Positions 52,303 to 60,724 of a DNA stretch of 64,000 nt are shown here, in pieces. Source of the stretch: Nocardioides sp. BGMRC 2183. Its GTDB lineage: Bacteria; Actinomycetota; Actinomycetes; Propionibacteriales; Nocardioidaceae. Location of the stretch: contig VSSA01000008.1 of the NCBI GenBank assembly GCA_008123405.1, forward strand, positions 124,001-188,000, given 5' to 3'. Position 1 is the first letter of the stretch. Each line of letters opens with the position of its first letter. Made by a program: the position numbers and the translations under genes. Below the pieces are notes generated by a model. It worked only from the letters and a program-made list of their open reading frames with translations, searched no databases and had not been told where the DNA came from.

Positions 52303-52825
52303 AGCGCTCGCGTCGGGCGCGATCGAGGATCTCGGCGATCAGGGGTGCCTTCCCGGCGCGATAGCGCGATCGGTCTCCGGGGTCGGCCTGCGACAAGGTC
52401 ACCTTGAGAGCCGCGTAACGCTCCGCATCCTCCGGGTGGGTGCGCAGGTGGTCGCGGAAGAGCAGCCAATCCCGCCATCCATCGGAGGCGTGCTCCACGA
52501 CGTGGAGGTGGTGGGTACGCCGCTCGACCGTTGGCAGGCAGAGCGACCATCGGCGTCGTACGTCGTCACCGGGCTCGGGCGCGTGGACCCAACCGACCTG
52601 CTCCAACCGGGGCACGACGTCGATGAAAGGGTCGTAGTCGGAAATCACAGCCAGCATGTCGATGATCGGCTTGGCCGGCATCCCGGGGATCGCCGTCGAG
52701 CCGATGTGCTCGAGCGGCACGACGAGCTGCGGGCCGATCAGCGGCTCGAGGACGACCGCGCGGGAGCGGTACGACGCCGGCCAGGCCGCGTCGTACTCCT
52801 CGATGACGATCGGATCCAGGCGCAT
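52301..52825 (-). CDS. GrpB family protein (UPF0157, nucleotidyltransferase fold)
   Basis: A 174-residue protein of the GrpB family, which adopts a nucleotidyltransferase-like fold and sometimes occurs fused to dephospho-CoA kinase. Characteristic stretches are PIVIEEYDAAWPASYR (5-20), LEHIGSTAIPGMPAKPIIDMLAVI (GSTA plus PIIDML motif), HLHVVEHASDGWRDWLLFRDHLR, and YAALKVTLSQADPGDRSRYRAGK. The biochemical role is unknown. It is bracketed by two related 22-bp tandem arrays, which suggests it was inserted or can move as a unit; it interrupts the otherwise coherent amidase/Opp and binding-protein neighbourhood. Confidence 0.88.
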   Translation of the reverse strand: MRLDPIVIEEYDAAWPASYRSRAVVLEPLIGPQLVVPLEHIGSTAIPGMPAKPIIDMLAVISDYDPFIDVVPRLEQVGWVHAPEPGDDVRRRWSLCLPTVERRTHHLHVVEHASDGWRDWLLFRDHLRTHPEDAERYAALKVTLSQADPGDRSRYRAGKAPLIAEILDRARRER

Positions 52826-52874
52826 GCCTTCACGGTCTCAGACGACCGTGCCGTCCCCAACCGCCTACTCGATC

Positions 52875-52940
52875 GGCCCAACCGGCCAATTCAACGGGCC
52901 CAAACCAACAACTCGACCGGCCCAAACCAACAACTCAACC
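52875..52940. repeat. 22-bp tandem array B, between the GrpB-family gene and amidase
   Basis: Three contiguous 22-bp units at 52875-52896, 52897-52918 and 52919-52940. The last two are nearly identical, GGCCCAAACCAACAACTCGACC versus the same with CAACC at the end (first 20 bases GGCCCAAACCAACAACTCGA); the first is degenerate. The third covers the stop codon of the leftward amidase gene (52935-52937). Period and core (GGGCCC-AAACC-CAA-TCGA) match array A in inverted orientation. Confidence 0.8.
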
Positions 52941-54365
52941 CAGGGTGGGGCGGGGGGTGAAGGGGGTGGCCTGCTCGACCTGGGCGGCGAGCGAGAGCAA
53001 CAGCTCCTCGCCACCGAGGTCGGCGGCGAGCTGGACACCGATCGGCATCCCGTCGGCGGCCTGGGCCAGGGGCAGGGAGATGGCGGGCATGCCGGTGACG
53101 TTGAAGACGCTGGTCCACGACGAGTACGTGGAGCCGTGCTCCCACATCGACTCCGGCCGCGCGGTGTCGAGCAGGCCGAGGGGTGGGGTGGGTGCCTTGA
53201 GGGTCGGGGTGAGCAGCACGTCGTAGGTGGTGAAGTCCTGCCCCAGCTCCCAGCCGACCTCCTGCGCCTTGCGCAGCGCACGGTGTACCTGGTTGCCGGT
53301 GAGGCCGGCGTAGTAGCCGACGAGCATCTCGGTGAACGGCTCGACGTCACCGGGCTCGAGCGCGTCGCGCCCCAGCGCCGCCAGCCGGTCCTCGATCATC
53401 ACCACCAGGTCGGCGCCCATCAGCACGCCCGACGCGCCGCCGACCTCGGCGGGGTCGAAGGAGGGCACCATCTCCTCGACGTGGTGGCCGAGACTCTCCA
53501 GCAGCTTCGCTGCCTCCAGCACCGCCTGGCGGGCCTCGGGGTCGAGGTCGGTGGCGTTGCGGGCCTCGGTGGCGACGCCGATCCGCAGCCTGCCCGGCTC
53601 GCGCGAGACCGCGTCCAGGAAGGTGGTCCGGGGCCCGGGGGCGGCGAACGCCTCCCCGGGCAGCGGTCCGGCGATGGCATCGAGCAGGGCGGCGCTGTCA
53701 CGCACGGAGGTGGTCACCGCGTTGGCCACCGAGACCGGGCCGGCCAGGGTGCCGGTGTCCGGGTGGCCGGTGGTGCGGCCGCGGCTCGGCTTGAGGCCGA
53801 CCAGGCCGCAGATCGCCGCTGGGATCCGGATCGAGCCGCCACCGTCGGTGGCGTGCGCGGCGGGCACCATGCCCGCGGCGACCGCGGCAGCGGAGCCCCC
53901 GCTGGAGCCCCCGGTGGAGCGGTCCAGCCCGTAGGGGTTGCGCGACGGGCCGTGCAGCAGCGGCTCGGTGGAGGCATTGAGCCCGAACTCAGGGCTGTTG
54001 GTGGTGCCGAGCACCACCAGGCCGGCCCGCTTGTAGCGGCGGACCAGCTCGCTGTCCACGCTCGGGACGTTGTCGGCGAAGAGGCGGCTGCCGCTGGTTG
54101 CCGGGATGCCCGCGACCTCGGTGCCGAGGTCCTTGATCAGGAACGGCACCCCCGCCAGGGGCGCGTCCGGGGCCGCGTCGGGCAGGCCGGCGTCGACCTC
54201 AGCCAGCGCCGCCTCGAAACGGCGCCCGACAACCGCGTTGAGCGGACCGTTGCGCTCCTCGATCCGCGCGATCGAGGTCTCGACGGCTTCCCGTGCGGAG
54301 ATCTCACCGTCACGGATGGCCTGGGCGAGCCCCAGGGCGTCGCGGTCGACAGGGTGGGTGCTCAC
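52935..54365 (-). CDS. Amidase (amidase signature family)
   Basis: A 476-residue serine amidase with the Ser-cisSer-Lys triad: K78 in FLIKDLG, cis-Ser in GGSSGGSAAA (154-160), and nucleophile S178 in DGGGSIRIPA. The C-terminal half has FNVTGMPAISLPL, typical of the family. GTG 54365 overlaps the OppF stop, so it is translationally coupled to the transporter. This suggests that an amide or peptide-like solute is imported and then hydrolysed inside the cell. Not a GatA: no gatB or gatC nearby and the sequence is of the general amidase type. Confidence 0.9.
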   Translation of the reverse strand: MSTHPVDRDALGLAQAIRDGEISAREAVETSIARIEERNGPLNAVVGRRFEAALAEVDAGLPDAAPDAPLAGVPFLIKDLGTEVAGIPATSGSRLFADNVPSVDSELVRRYKRAGLVVLGTTNSPEFGLNASTEPLLHGPSRNPYGLDRSTGGSSGGSAAAVAAGMVPAAHATDGGGSIRIPAAICGLVGLKPSRGRTTGHPDTGTLAGPVSVANAVTTSVRDSAALLDAIAGPLPGEAFAAPGPRTTFLDAVSREPGRLRIGVATEARNATDLDPEARQAVLEAAKLLESLGHHVEEMVPSFDPAEVGGASGVLMGADLVVMIEDRLAALGRDALEPGDVEPFTEMLVGYYAGLTGNQVHRALRKAQEVGWELGQDFTTYDVLLTPTLKAPTPPLGLLDTARPESMWEHGSTYSSWTSVFNVTGMPAISLPLAQAADGMPIGVQLAADLGGEELLLSLAAQVEQATPFTPRPTLG

Positions 54366-55375
54366 TGGTTCTCCTCAGCAGTAACAGCGACGTGGTGGCA
54401 GGCGACATGGTGGCCAGGACGGACCTCCCGCAGTTGCGGCTCCTCCTCCGCACAGCGCTCGGTGGCCAGTGGGCAACGGGTGCGGAACCGGCAGCCGGAC
54501 GGCGGCGCCAGGGGTGAGGGCAGCTCCGAGCTGATGGGCACGATCGCCTCGCCGCGTCCTGCGGCGACCTCCTCGGCGCCGGGCACCGAGGCCAGCAGAA
54601 GCCGCGTGTAGGGATGCACCGCTTCGGACTCCAGCCCGTCGGAGGGCAGCACCTCGCAGGTCTTGCCGAGGTAGAGCACCATCACCCGGTCGCTGATGTT
54701 CTTCACCACCGCGACGTCGTGGGCGATGAAGACCATGGAGAGGCCGTAGCGATCCTTGGTGCGCTCGAGCAGGTTGAGGATCTGGGCCTGCACCGAGACG
54801 TCGAGGCTGGAGACCGGCTCGTCGCAGATCAGCACCGTGGGGTCCATCAGGAGCGCGCGGGCGATGCAGACACGCTGGCACTGCCCACCGGACAGCTCGT
54901 GCGGTCGGCGCTCCCAGACCACCTCGGGGTCGAGGCCGACGGCCAGCAGGGTCTCGCGGAGCAGGCCGTCGCGGTCGTCGCCGTCGTAGCCCCAGACCGC
55001 GAGGCCCTCGGCGACCAGGTCCTTGACCTTGCGTCGCGGGTTCAGCGAGGAGATCGGGTCCTGCAGGATCATCTGCATCCGCGACCGGGCGCGGCGCAGC
55101 TCCCGCGGCTTGAGTCCGACCAGCTCGGTGTCGGCGAACCGCACCGACCCCGAGGTGGGTGGCGGGAGCTGCATCATCGCCCGGCCGGCACTCGACTTGC
55201 CGCAGCCGGACTCGCCGAGGATGCCGAGGGTCTCTCCCTCACGCAGGTCGATGGAGAGGCCCGAGACCGCATGCACCACCTGCTTGCGGCCCACCGGGAA
55301 CTCCACCACGAGGTCGCGGACGTCCAGGACCGCATCGTCGCTCTCGCGCAGGTGCGCGGTGCCACTGCCGGCCAT
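54362..55375 (-). CDS. Oligopeptide-type ABC transporter ATP-binding protein (OppF/DppF-like)
   Basis: A 337-residue ATPase. Walker A is GESGCGKSSAG, Q-loop ILQDPISSLNPR, signature LSGGQCQRVCIARAL, Walker B VLICDEPVSSLD. The C-terminal oligopeptide extension with CRFRTRCPLATERC carries the cysteine motif that binds an Fe-S cluster in several members. It overlaps OppD upstream and the amidase downstream by 4 nt each. It is the second of two ATPases needed by this transporter type. Confidence 0.93.
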   Translation of the reverse strand: MAGSGTAHLRESDDAVLDVRDLVVEFPVGRKQVVHAVSGLSIDLREGETLGILGESGCGKSSAGRAMMQLPPPTSGSVRFADTELVGLKPRELRRARSRMQMILQDPISSLNPRRKVKDLVAEGLAVWGYDGDDRDGLLRETLLAVGLDPEVVWERRPHELSGGQCQRVCIARALLMDPTVLICDEPVSSLDVSVQAQILNLLERTKDRYGLSMVFIAHDVAVVKNISDRVMVLYLGKTCEVLPSDGLESEAVHPYTRLLLASVPGAEEVAAGRGEAIVPISSELPSPLAPPSGCRFRTRCPLATERCAEEEPQLREVRPGHHVACHHVAVTAEENQ

Positions 55376-56433
55376 CAGACGGTCTCCTTCTCGTTCGCGC
55401 CGTCCGGCACCTCGGGTACGTCGGGGAGGGCGACCGAGACCGGGAAATGGCAGGCCACCGAGCGGCCTGGTGAGGTGTCCAGCAGCAGCGGCATCTGGTC
55501 TCGGCAGAGGTCCTGCGCGCGGTTGCACCGCGGCGCGTAGCGACACCCGACCGGTGGGTTGGCCATGTCCGGCGGGGTGCCGTCGATGGCGCGCAGCACG
55601 GTGTGCGGCGGAGCGTCGAGCGCCGGCACCGATCCGATCAACGCCTCGGCGTAGGGGTGGTGCGGGGCGGCGAAGAGCTCGGTCGTGGGCGCCGTCTCGA
55701 CCGCGCGGCCGGCGTACATCACGACGACCCGGTCGGTGCGCCCCTCGACGGCGCCGAGGTCGTGGCTGATCAGGACGGTGGCCATCTGGCGCTCCCGGGC
55801 CAGCGAGCCGAGCAGGTCGAGGATCTGCTTCTGCACGGTCACGTCCAGGGCCGTGGTCGGCTCGTCGGCGATCAGGATCTCGGGGTCGCAGCTGAGTGCG
55901 ACTGCGATCATCACCCGCTGTCGCATGCCGCCGGACAACTCGTGCGGATACTGCTCGAGCCGACGTCGCGGGTCGGGGATGCCGACCCGGTCGAGCAGCT
56001 CGACAGCACGCTCCTTCGCGGCCCGACGGCTCAGGCCCAGGTGCAGCCGCAGCGGATCGGTCAGGTGCACGCCGATCGGGCGGACCGGGTTGAGCGAGGT
56101 CATCGGGTCCTGGAAGACCATCGCGATCTTCGGCCCCCACAGCTTGCGCCGTTGCCGACCGGACAGCTCGTGGACCGCCTGGCCCGCGATCCTCACCGTG
56201 CCGCTCACCTCGGTGGTGCCACCGGTGGCGATCAGGCCCATCAGGGTGCGCCCGAGGACCGACTTGCCCGAGCCGGACTCGCCGACCAGGCCGAGGGTCT
56301 CGCCGGCGCGCAGGCTGAGGCTGACCCCGTCGACGGCGCGGACGACGCCGCGAGCCGTGTGGAACCGGGTCTCCAGGTCGACGACCTCGAGGACCGGAGG
56401 GGCCTGGGTTGTTGAAGCGACCTCGGTGCTCAC
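55375..56433 (-). CDS. Oligopeptide-type ABC transporter ATP-binding protein (OppD/DppD-like)
   Basis: A 352-residue ATPase. Walker A is GESGSGKSVLG, Q-loop VFQDPMTSLNPV, signature LSGGMRQRVMIAVAL, Walker B ILIADEPTTALD, H-loop ISHDLGAVEGRTD. The C-terminal oligo_HPY-type extension has CRYAPRCNRAQDLCRDQMP. GTG 56433 overlaps the OppC stop, and its own stop overlaps the OppF start. It works with OppF to power the OppBC channel. Confidence 0.93.
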   Translation of the reverse strand: MSTEVASTTQAPPVLEVVDLETRFHTARGVVRAVDGVSLSLRAGETLGLVGESGSGKSVLGRTLMGLIATGGTTEVSGTVRIAGQAVHELSGRQRRKLWGPKIAMVFQDPMTSLNPVRPIGVHLTDPLRLHLGLSRRAAKERAVELLDRVGIPDPRRRLEQYPHELSGGMRQRVMIAVALSCDPEILIADEPTTALDVTVQKQILDLLGSLARERQMATVLISHDLGAVEGRTDRVVVMYAGRAVETAPTTELFAAPHHPYAEALIGSVPALDAPPHTVLRAIDGTPPDMANPPVGCRYAPRCNRAQDLCRDQMPLLLDTSPGRSVACHFPVSVALPDVPEVPDGANEKETV

Positions 56434-57476
56434 AGCTTGGCCCCCCTCGGGTCCCAGCGCTGCTGGGCGCGCTCGCCCAGCAGGTTCACGGAGTAGACGG
56501 TGAGGAACAGCACCGTGCCGGGCACCAGCAGGATGAACGGGTGCTCGGTCATCGTGTCGTTGGCCTCCGCCTCCAGGATCATGTTTCCCCAGGTGGGCGA
56601 GGGCGGCTGGATGCCAAGTCCGAGGAAGCTCAGCGACGCCTCGGCCACGATCAGCGCCGACATCACCACCACCGCCATTGAGAGCATCGGCGGCAACACG
56701 TTGGGCAGCAGTTCGCGCACCATGATCCGACCCTTGGTGGCGCCGAGCGCACGGGCAGCGAGGACGAACTCACGCTGGCTGTAGGCGATGGTGTTGGCCC
56801 GCGCCAGCCGCACCATGGTCGGGATGGTCAGCAAGGAGAGCGCGATCGCCATGTTGCGCACCTTCGGGTCCAGCACGGTGGCCAGCACGATCAGCAGGAT
56901 CAGCGGCGGCACCGCGAGCAGGGCGTTGGTGAAGATGCCGATCACGGTGTCGACCTTGCGGCGGTAGAAGCCAGCGATGATGCCGATCGCGCTGCCGACC
57001 ACCAGGCCGATGGTCACCGCCATCACCGCGATGGTGAGCGAGGCGCGGGCGCCGTAGATCACGCGGGCGAGCATGTCCAGGCCGGCGCCGTTGGTGCCGA
57101 GCGGGTGGTCGCCGTAGGTGAACGGCTCGAGGAAGATCGGATCGGTGATGGTGGCGGCGACGTCCTCGTGCTCACCGAGCGGCAGCACCGGGGCCAGGAT
57201 CGCCGCGCCCACCAGCAGGACCAGCCACGCCGACGCGAGTCCGAGGAGTAGGTCCAGGCGACGACGGCGGGCCGCCCAGACCAGGCGGTCGACGCCGGCA
57301 TAGACCGCGACCAGACCGCCGATGATCAGGACCGGGTTGACCACCGCGACGAGCACGCCGGAGAGCCCGAGAGCCACGGCGACCAGGCCGGCGACCAGCA
57401 GGGCTGCGCCGCGGCGGGCGAGCTGGCCGCGGCGCAGCAGGGTGCCGCGGACGAATCCAGGGTCAGGCATGTACAC
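56430..57476 (-). CDS. Oligopeptide-type ABC transporter permease (OppC/DppC-like)
   Basis: A 348-residue permease. Two extra N-terminal helices (about 20-75) precede the family's six-helix core. HPLGTNGAGLDMLARVIYGARASL is the OppC signature, and the EAA loop is LAARALGATKGRIMVRELLPNVLPP. GTG 57476 has GAGGA 6 nt upstream; ATG 57470 is possible. It overlaps the OppB gene by 14 nt. Confidence 0.92.
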   Translation of the reverse strand: MYMPDPGFVRGTLLRRGQLARRGAALLVAGLVAVALGLSGVLVAVVNPVLIIGGLVAVYAGVDRLVWAARRRRLDLLLGLASAWLVLLVGAAILAPVLPLGEHEDVAATITDPIFLEPFTYGDHPLGTNGAGLDMLARVIYGARASLTIAVMAVTIGLVVGSAIGIIAGFYRRKVDTVIGIFTNALLAVPPLILLIVLATVLDPKVRNMAIALSLLTIPTMVRLARANTIAYSQREFVLAARALGATKGRIMVRELLPNVLPPMLSMAVVVMSALIVAEASLSFLGLGIQPPSPTWGNMILEAEANDTMTEHPFILLVPGTVLFLTVYSVNLLGERAQQRWDPRGAKL

Positions 57477-58413
57477 GACGGGTCCTCGGGTCCAGGTAGC
57501 CGTACACCACGTCGATGCCGGTGTTGATCAGCACGTAGAGGGTCGCGATCACCAGGGTCGCGCCCTGGACGATCGGGAAGTCGCCTTGGCTCGCGGCGGT
57601 CACCACGAGGGTGCCCATCCCCGGCAGGGAGAAGAGGTACTCCACGATCACGGTGCTGCCGATCAGCGTGCCGAGCGCGATGCCGACCACGGTGACCAGC
57701 GAGAACGACGAGGGCCGCAGCGCCTCGTTCAGCATCACCCGCGACGGCGGCATGCCCTTGGCGCGCGCTGCGAGCACGAAGTCCTCGCGCAGCGTGCGGA
57801 CCAAGTCGTTGCGCAGGATCCGGGTGAAGAGCGCCGCCTCCGGCAGGGCGATCACGATCGCCGGGAGGATCGCGTGCTCCAGGTTGCCGGCGACGCTGTC
57901 GCTGAGCCGCACCCACTGCGAGCGGGGCAGCCAGCCGAGGGTCTCGACCACCAGCATGATGAGCAGCAGACCGAGCAGGAACGACGGGATCGAGAGGATC
58001 GCGAAGGTGCCGCCGCTGACCACGCGGTCGACCAGTCCACCTTCGCGGTACGCCGAGACCAACGCCAGCGGGATCGCGATCAGCAGCGCGATCAGCAGAC
58101 CCAGGCAGGCCAGCTCGATGCTGACCGGCAGGGCCGCGGTGATCCGGTCGCTGACATCGAGGTACGGCGGCACCGTGGAGGAGCCGAGGTCCCCGGTCAA
58201 CGCCTGGCCGAGCCACTCGAAGTACCGCTGGAAGAGCGGCTGGTCCAGCCCCATCTCCGCACGCAGCGCGGCGTAGTCCTCAGGCGGCCGGCCGGGTCCC
58301 AGGATGGCCGCCGCCGGGTCACCCGGCAACGCGGCGACCAGCAGGAACACCCCGAAGCTCACCAGCGCCAGAACGGCGACCAGCTGACCGAGCCGGCGTA
58401 GCAGTGCACGCAC
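57463..58413 (-). CDS. Oligopeptide-type ABC transporter permease (OppB/DppB-like)
   Basis: A 316-residue permease with six helices: LLRRLGQLVAVLALVSFGVF at the N-terminus, the periplasmic GDPAAAILG segment, EAA loop LAARAKGMPPSRVMLNEALRP, and the C-terminal LVIATLYVLINTGIDVVYGYLDPR. GTG 58413 has a strong AAGGAGG ribosome site. It follows the arylsulfatase gene by 112 bp in the same direction. It pairs with OppC. Confidence 0.93.
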   Translation of the reverse strand: MRALLRRLGQLVAVLALVSFGVFLLVAALPGDPAAAILGPGRPPEDYAALRAEMGLDQPLFQRYFEWLGQALTGDLGSSTVPPYLDVSDRITAALPVSIELACLGLLIALLIAIPLALVSAYREGGLVDRVVSGGTFAILSIPSFLLGLLLIMLVVETLGWLPRSQWVRLSDSVAGNLEHAILPAIVIALPEAALFTRILRNDLVRTLREDFVLAARAKGMPPSRVMLNEALRPSSFSLVTVVGIALGTLIGSTVIVEYLFSLPGMGTLVVTAASQGDFPIVQGATLVIATLYVLINTGIDVVYGYLDPRTRRVHA

Positions 58414-58525
58414 GACGACCTCCTTTCCTCTCCGGGGTCCGGGCCGGAGCAGCGACGAGGCTAATCAGCGTGACCGCGGCCACAGATCCGCTCGTCCCAG
58501 TGACCGGGAGACCCGTCCGGATCCC

Positions 58526-60724
58526 TCAGCCGTCGAGCTCGAGATCGACCCGCAGATCGGTCCCGGTGAACGGGTACGCCGGCGGGTGGTCGCCGACCGG
58601 GGAGCCGCTGGTCGCGCCGATGTCGAAGGTCTCGTCGATGGAGAAGATGACCACCGGCGTCACCGGCACCCGGCCTTCGGCAGCGACCTCGCCGTCGACC
58701 ACGAGGGAGAGGTCGACGGGTTTGCACCAGCCGGGGCCGTCGTACCGGACGACGAGCTCGACGAGGTGCGCACCGGCGGTCAGTGGTCCGCCCCGCAGGT
58801 CGGCTCGACCCATCTCGAACGTGCGCCAGGTGACCGCTGGACAGCCGTCCTCGGTGAGCCAGAGCGACCACCCGGCAGGCCGTCCGCCCATCGTGGCGAT
58901 CACCCCTCGCGCCCCCTCCTCCAGTACGACGAAGCGCGCGGCCAGGTGCCAGGACCGGCCGACCAGGCGTGGTGCGTTGTCCTCCGGGATCCCGACCTCG
59001 CCGCCGTGGTAGGTGAAGCTGGTGCGCCCCTCGGAGAGGTTCGGCATCCGGCCGCGTGAGGTCCGGGTGTCGTGCATCGGCCAGATCCCGACCCGTCGTG
59101 CCTCCTCCTCGAACCGGCTCACCATCGCGGTGAGCCGCTCCGGCTCGCTCGCCGCCAGGTCGCGGGCCTGGCTGAAGTCGTGGTCGAGGTCGTAGAGCTC
59201 CCAGGTGTCGTCCTCGAACGCTCGCCCCTTGCTGGGGCGACCGACACCCCAGGGCACCCCGCCGTGGTGGGCGGAGGCCATCCAGCCGTCGTGGTAGATC
59301 GAGCGGTGGCCGTTGACCTCGAAGTACTGGGTGCGCGGCTGCTCGGGCCGGCCGGGGTCGGTGAGGCTCGGCACCAGGCTGTGGCCGTCGAGCGGGGCCT
59401 GCGCCACGCCGTCGACCTGCTCCGGGAAACTCGCGCCGGCGGCCTCCAGGATCGTCGGCACCAGGTCGGTGACGTGGGAGAACTGGCTGCGCAACGCGCC
59501 GGGGTCGGGGACCCGTGCGGGCCAGGAGACGACCATCGGGTTGCGGGTGCCGCCGAGGTGGGAGGCGACCTGCTTCATCCACTGGAACGGTGTCGTCATC
59601 GCCCACGCCCAACCGGCCGGGTACTGCGCGTAGGAGTCGCGGCTGCCGATCCGGTCCAGACCTGCGACCTGGGTCGCCAGGCTCTCCTGCAGGCCCTGCA
59701 GGGCGCCCATGTAGTTGATGCTGCCCGGAGGGCCGCCCTCGGCGCTGGAGCCGTTGTCGCCGACGACGTAGCAGAAGAGCGTGTTCTCCATCTGTCCGCT
59801 CGCCTCGAGCTCGGCGACCAGGCGACCGATGTGGGTGTCGGTGTGCTCGAGGAAGCCGGCGTACACCTCCATCAGGCGCTCGGCGACCAGGCGCTGATCC
59901 GCGTCGAGGCTCTCCCAGGCGGGGATCTCCTCGGGGCGCGGGGTGAGGGCGGTGCCGTCGGGGACCGAGCCGGTGGCGATCTGGTCGGCCAGGATCCGCT
60001 CCCGGATCGCGTCCCAGCCCTCGGCGAAGGCGCCGCGGTACTTCTCCGACCAGGTCTGCGGGACCTGGAGCGGCGCGTGCGTGGCTCCAGGGGCGAGGTA
60101 GAGGAAGAAGGGTCGCTCCGGATCCAGGCTGCGCTGCTGCCGGATCCAGCCGATCGAACGGTCCACCAGGTCCTCGGTGAGGTGATAGCCCTCGCCGCCC
60201 TTCGGCTCGGCCGGCGCGGTGCCCTCGTAGAGGGTCGGCTCGAACTGCTGGGTCTCGCCACCGAGGAACCCGTAGAAGTGGTCGAACCCCTGCCCCGTGG
60301 GCCAGCGGGTGAACGGTCCGGCCTGCGATGACTCCCACGGCGGCGCCAGGTGCCACTTGCCGATGCAGGCGGTCGCATAGCCCTCCCCCTGCAGCACCCT
60401 CGCCACCGACGCGGACTCCGCCTTCCACACCCCGTTGTACGACGGGTGGTCCCACGCCGAGTTCAGCACGGTGCCGACGCCGGTGACGTGACAGTCGCGG
60501 CCGGTGAGCAGCGAGGCCCGGGTCGGCGAACAGATCGCCGTGGTGTGGAAGCGGTTGTAGCGCAGGCCGCGGGCGGCGAGGTGGTCCAGGGTCGGGGTGG
60601 CCACCGGGCCGCCGAAGGTGCCGGGGGCACCGAAGCCGACGTCGTCGAGGAGCACCACGACGACGTTGGGGCGGCCGGGTGGGCGGCGACCGAGGTCGGT
60701 CTGGTCGAACACGGTGCTGGTCAT
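58526..60724 (-). CDS. Type I (formylglycine) arylsulfatase
   Basis: A 732-residue sulfatase. The N-terminal domain starts with NVVVVLLDDVGFGAPGTFGG (metal-binding Asp pair). The modified residue is C65 in CSPTRASLLTGR, the CxPxR site that is converted to formylglycine. GKWHLAP and GDNGSSAEGG supply further metal and substrate ligands. No signal peptide is visible, so it acts in the cytosol, consistent with uptake of the sulfate ester. No formylglycine-generating enzyme gene lies in the window. It overlaps the MBL-fold gene in an ATGA. Confidence 0.93.
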   Translation of the reverse strand: MTSTVFDQTDLGRRPPGRPNVVVVLLDDVGFGAPGTFGGPVATPTLDHLAARGLRYNRFHTTAICSPTRASLLTGRDCHVTGVGTVLNSAWDHPSYNGVWKAESASVARVLQGEGYATACIGKWHLAPPWESSQAGPFTRWPTGQGFDHFYGFLGGETQQFEPTLYEGTAPAEPKGGEGYHLTEDLVDRSIGWIRQQRSLDPERPFFLYLAPGATHAPLQVPQTWSEKYRGAFAEGWDAIRERILADQIATGSVPDGTALTPRPEEIPAWESLDADQRLVAERLMEVYAGFLEHTDTHIGRLVAELEASGQMENTLFCYVVGDNGSSAEGGPPGSINYMGALQGLQESLATQVAGLDRIGSRDSYAQYPAGWAWAMTTPFQWMKQVASHLGGTRNPMVVSWPARVPDPGALRSQFSHVTDLVPTILEAAGASFPEQVDGVAQAPLDGHSLVPSLTDPGRPEQPRTQYFEVNGHRSIYHDGWMASAHHGGVPWGVGRPSKGRAFEDDTWELYDLDHDFSQARDLAASEPERLTAMVSRFEEEARRVGIWPMHDTRTSRGRMPNLSEGRTSFTYHGGEVGIPEDNAPRLVGRSWHLAARFVVLEEGARGVIATMGGRPAGWSLWLTEDGCPAVTWRTFEMGRADLRGGPLTAGAHLVELVVRYDGPGWCKPVDLSLVVDGEVAAEGRVPVTPVVIFSIDETFDIGATSGSPVGDHPPAYPFTGTDLRVDLELDG

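Noticed and set aside
52237-52940. 22-bp arrays as a CRISPR
   Set aside because: Units are directly contiguous without spacers, only three per array, and no cas genes are present.
52935-54365. Amidase as GatA of the Glu-tRNA amidotransferase
   Set aside because: No gatB or gatC is adjacent; it is coupled to an ABC transporter and the sequence is of the general amidase type.
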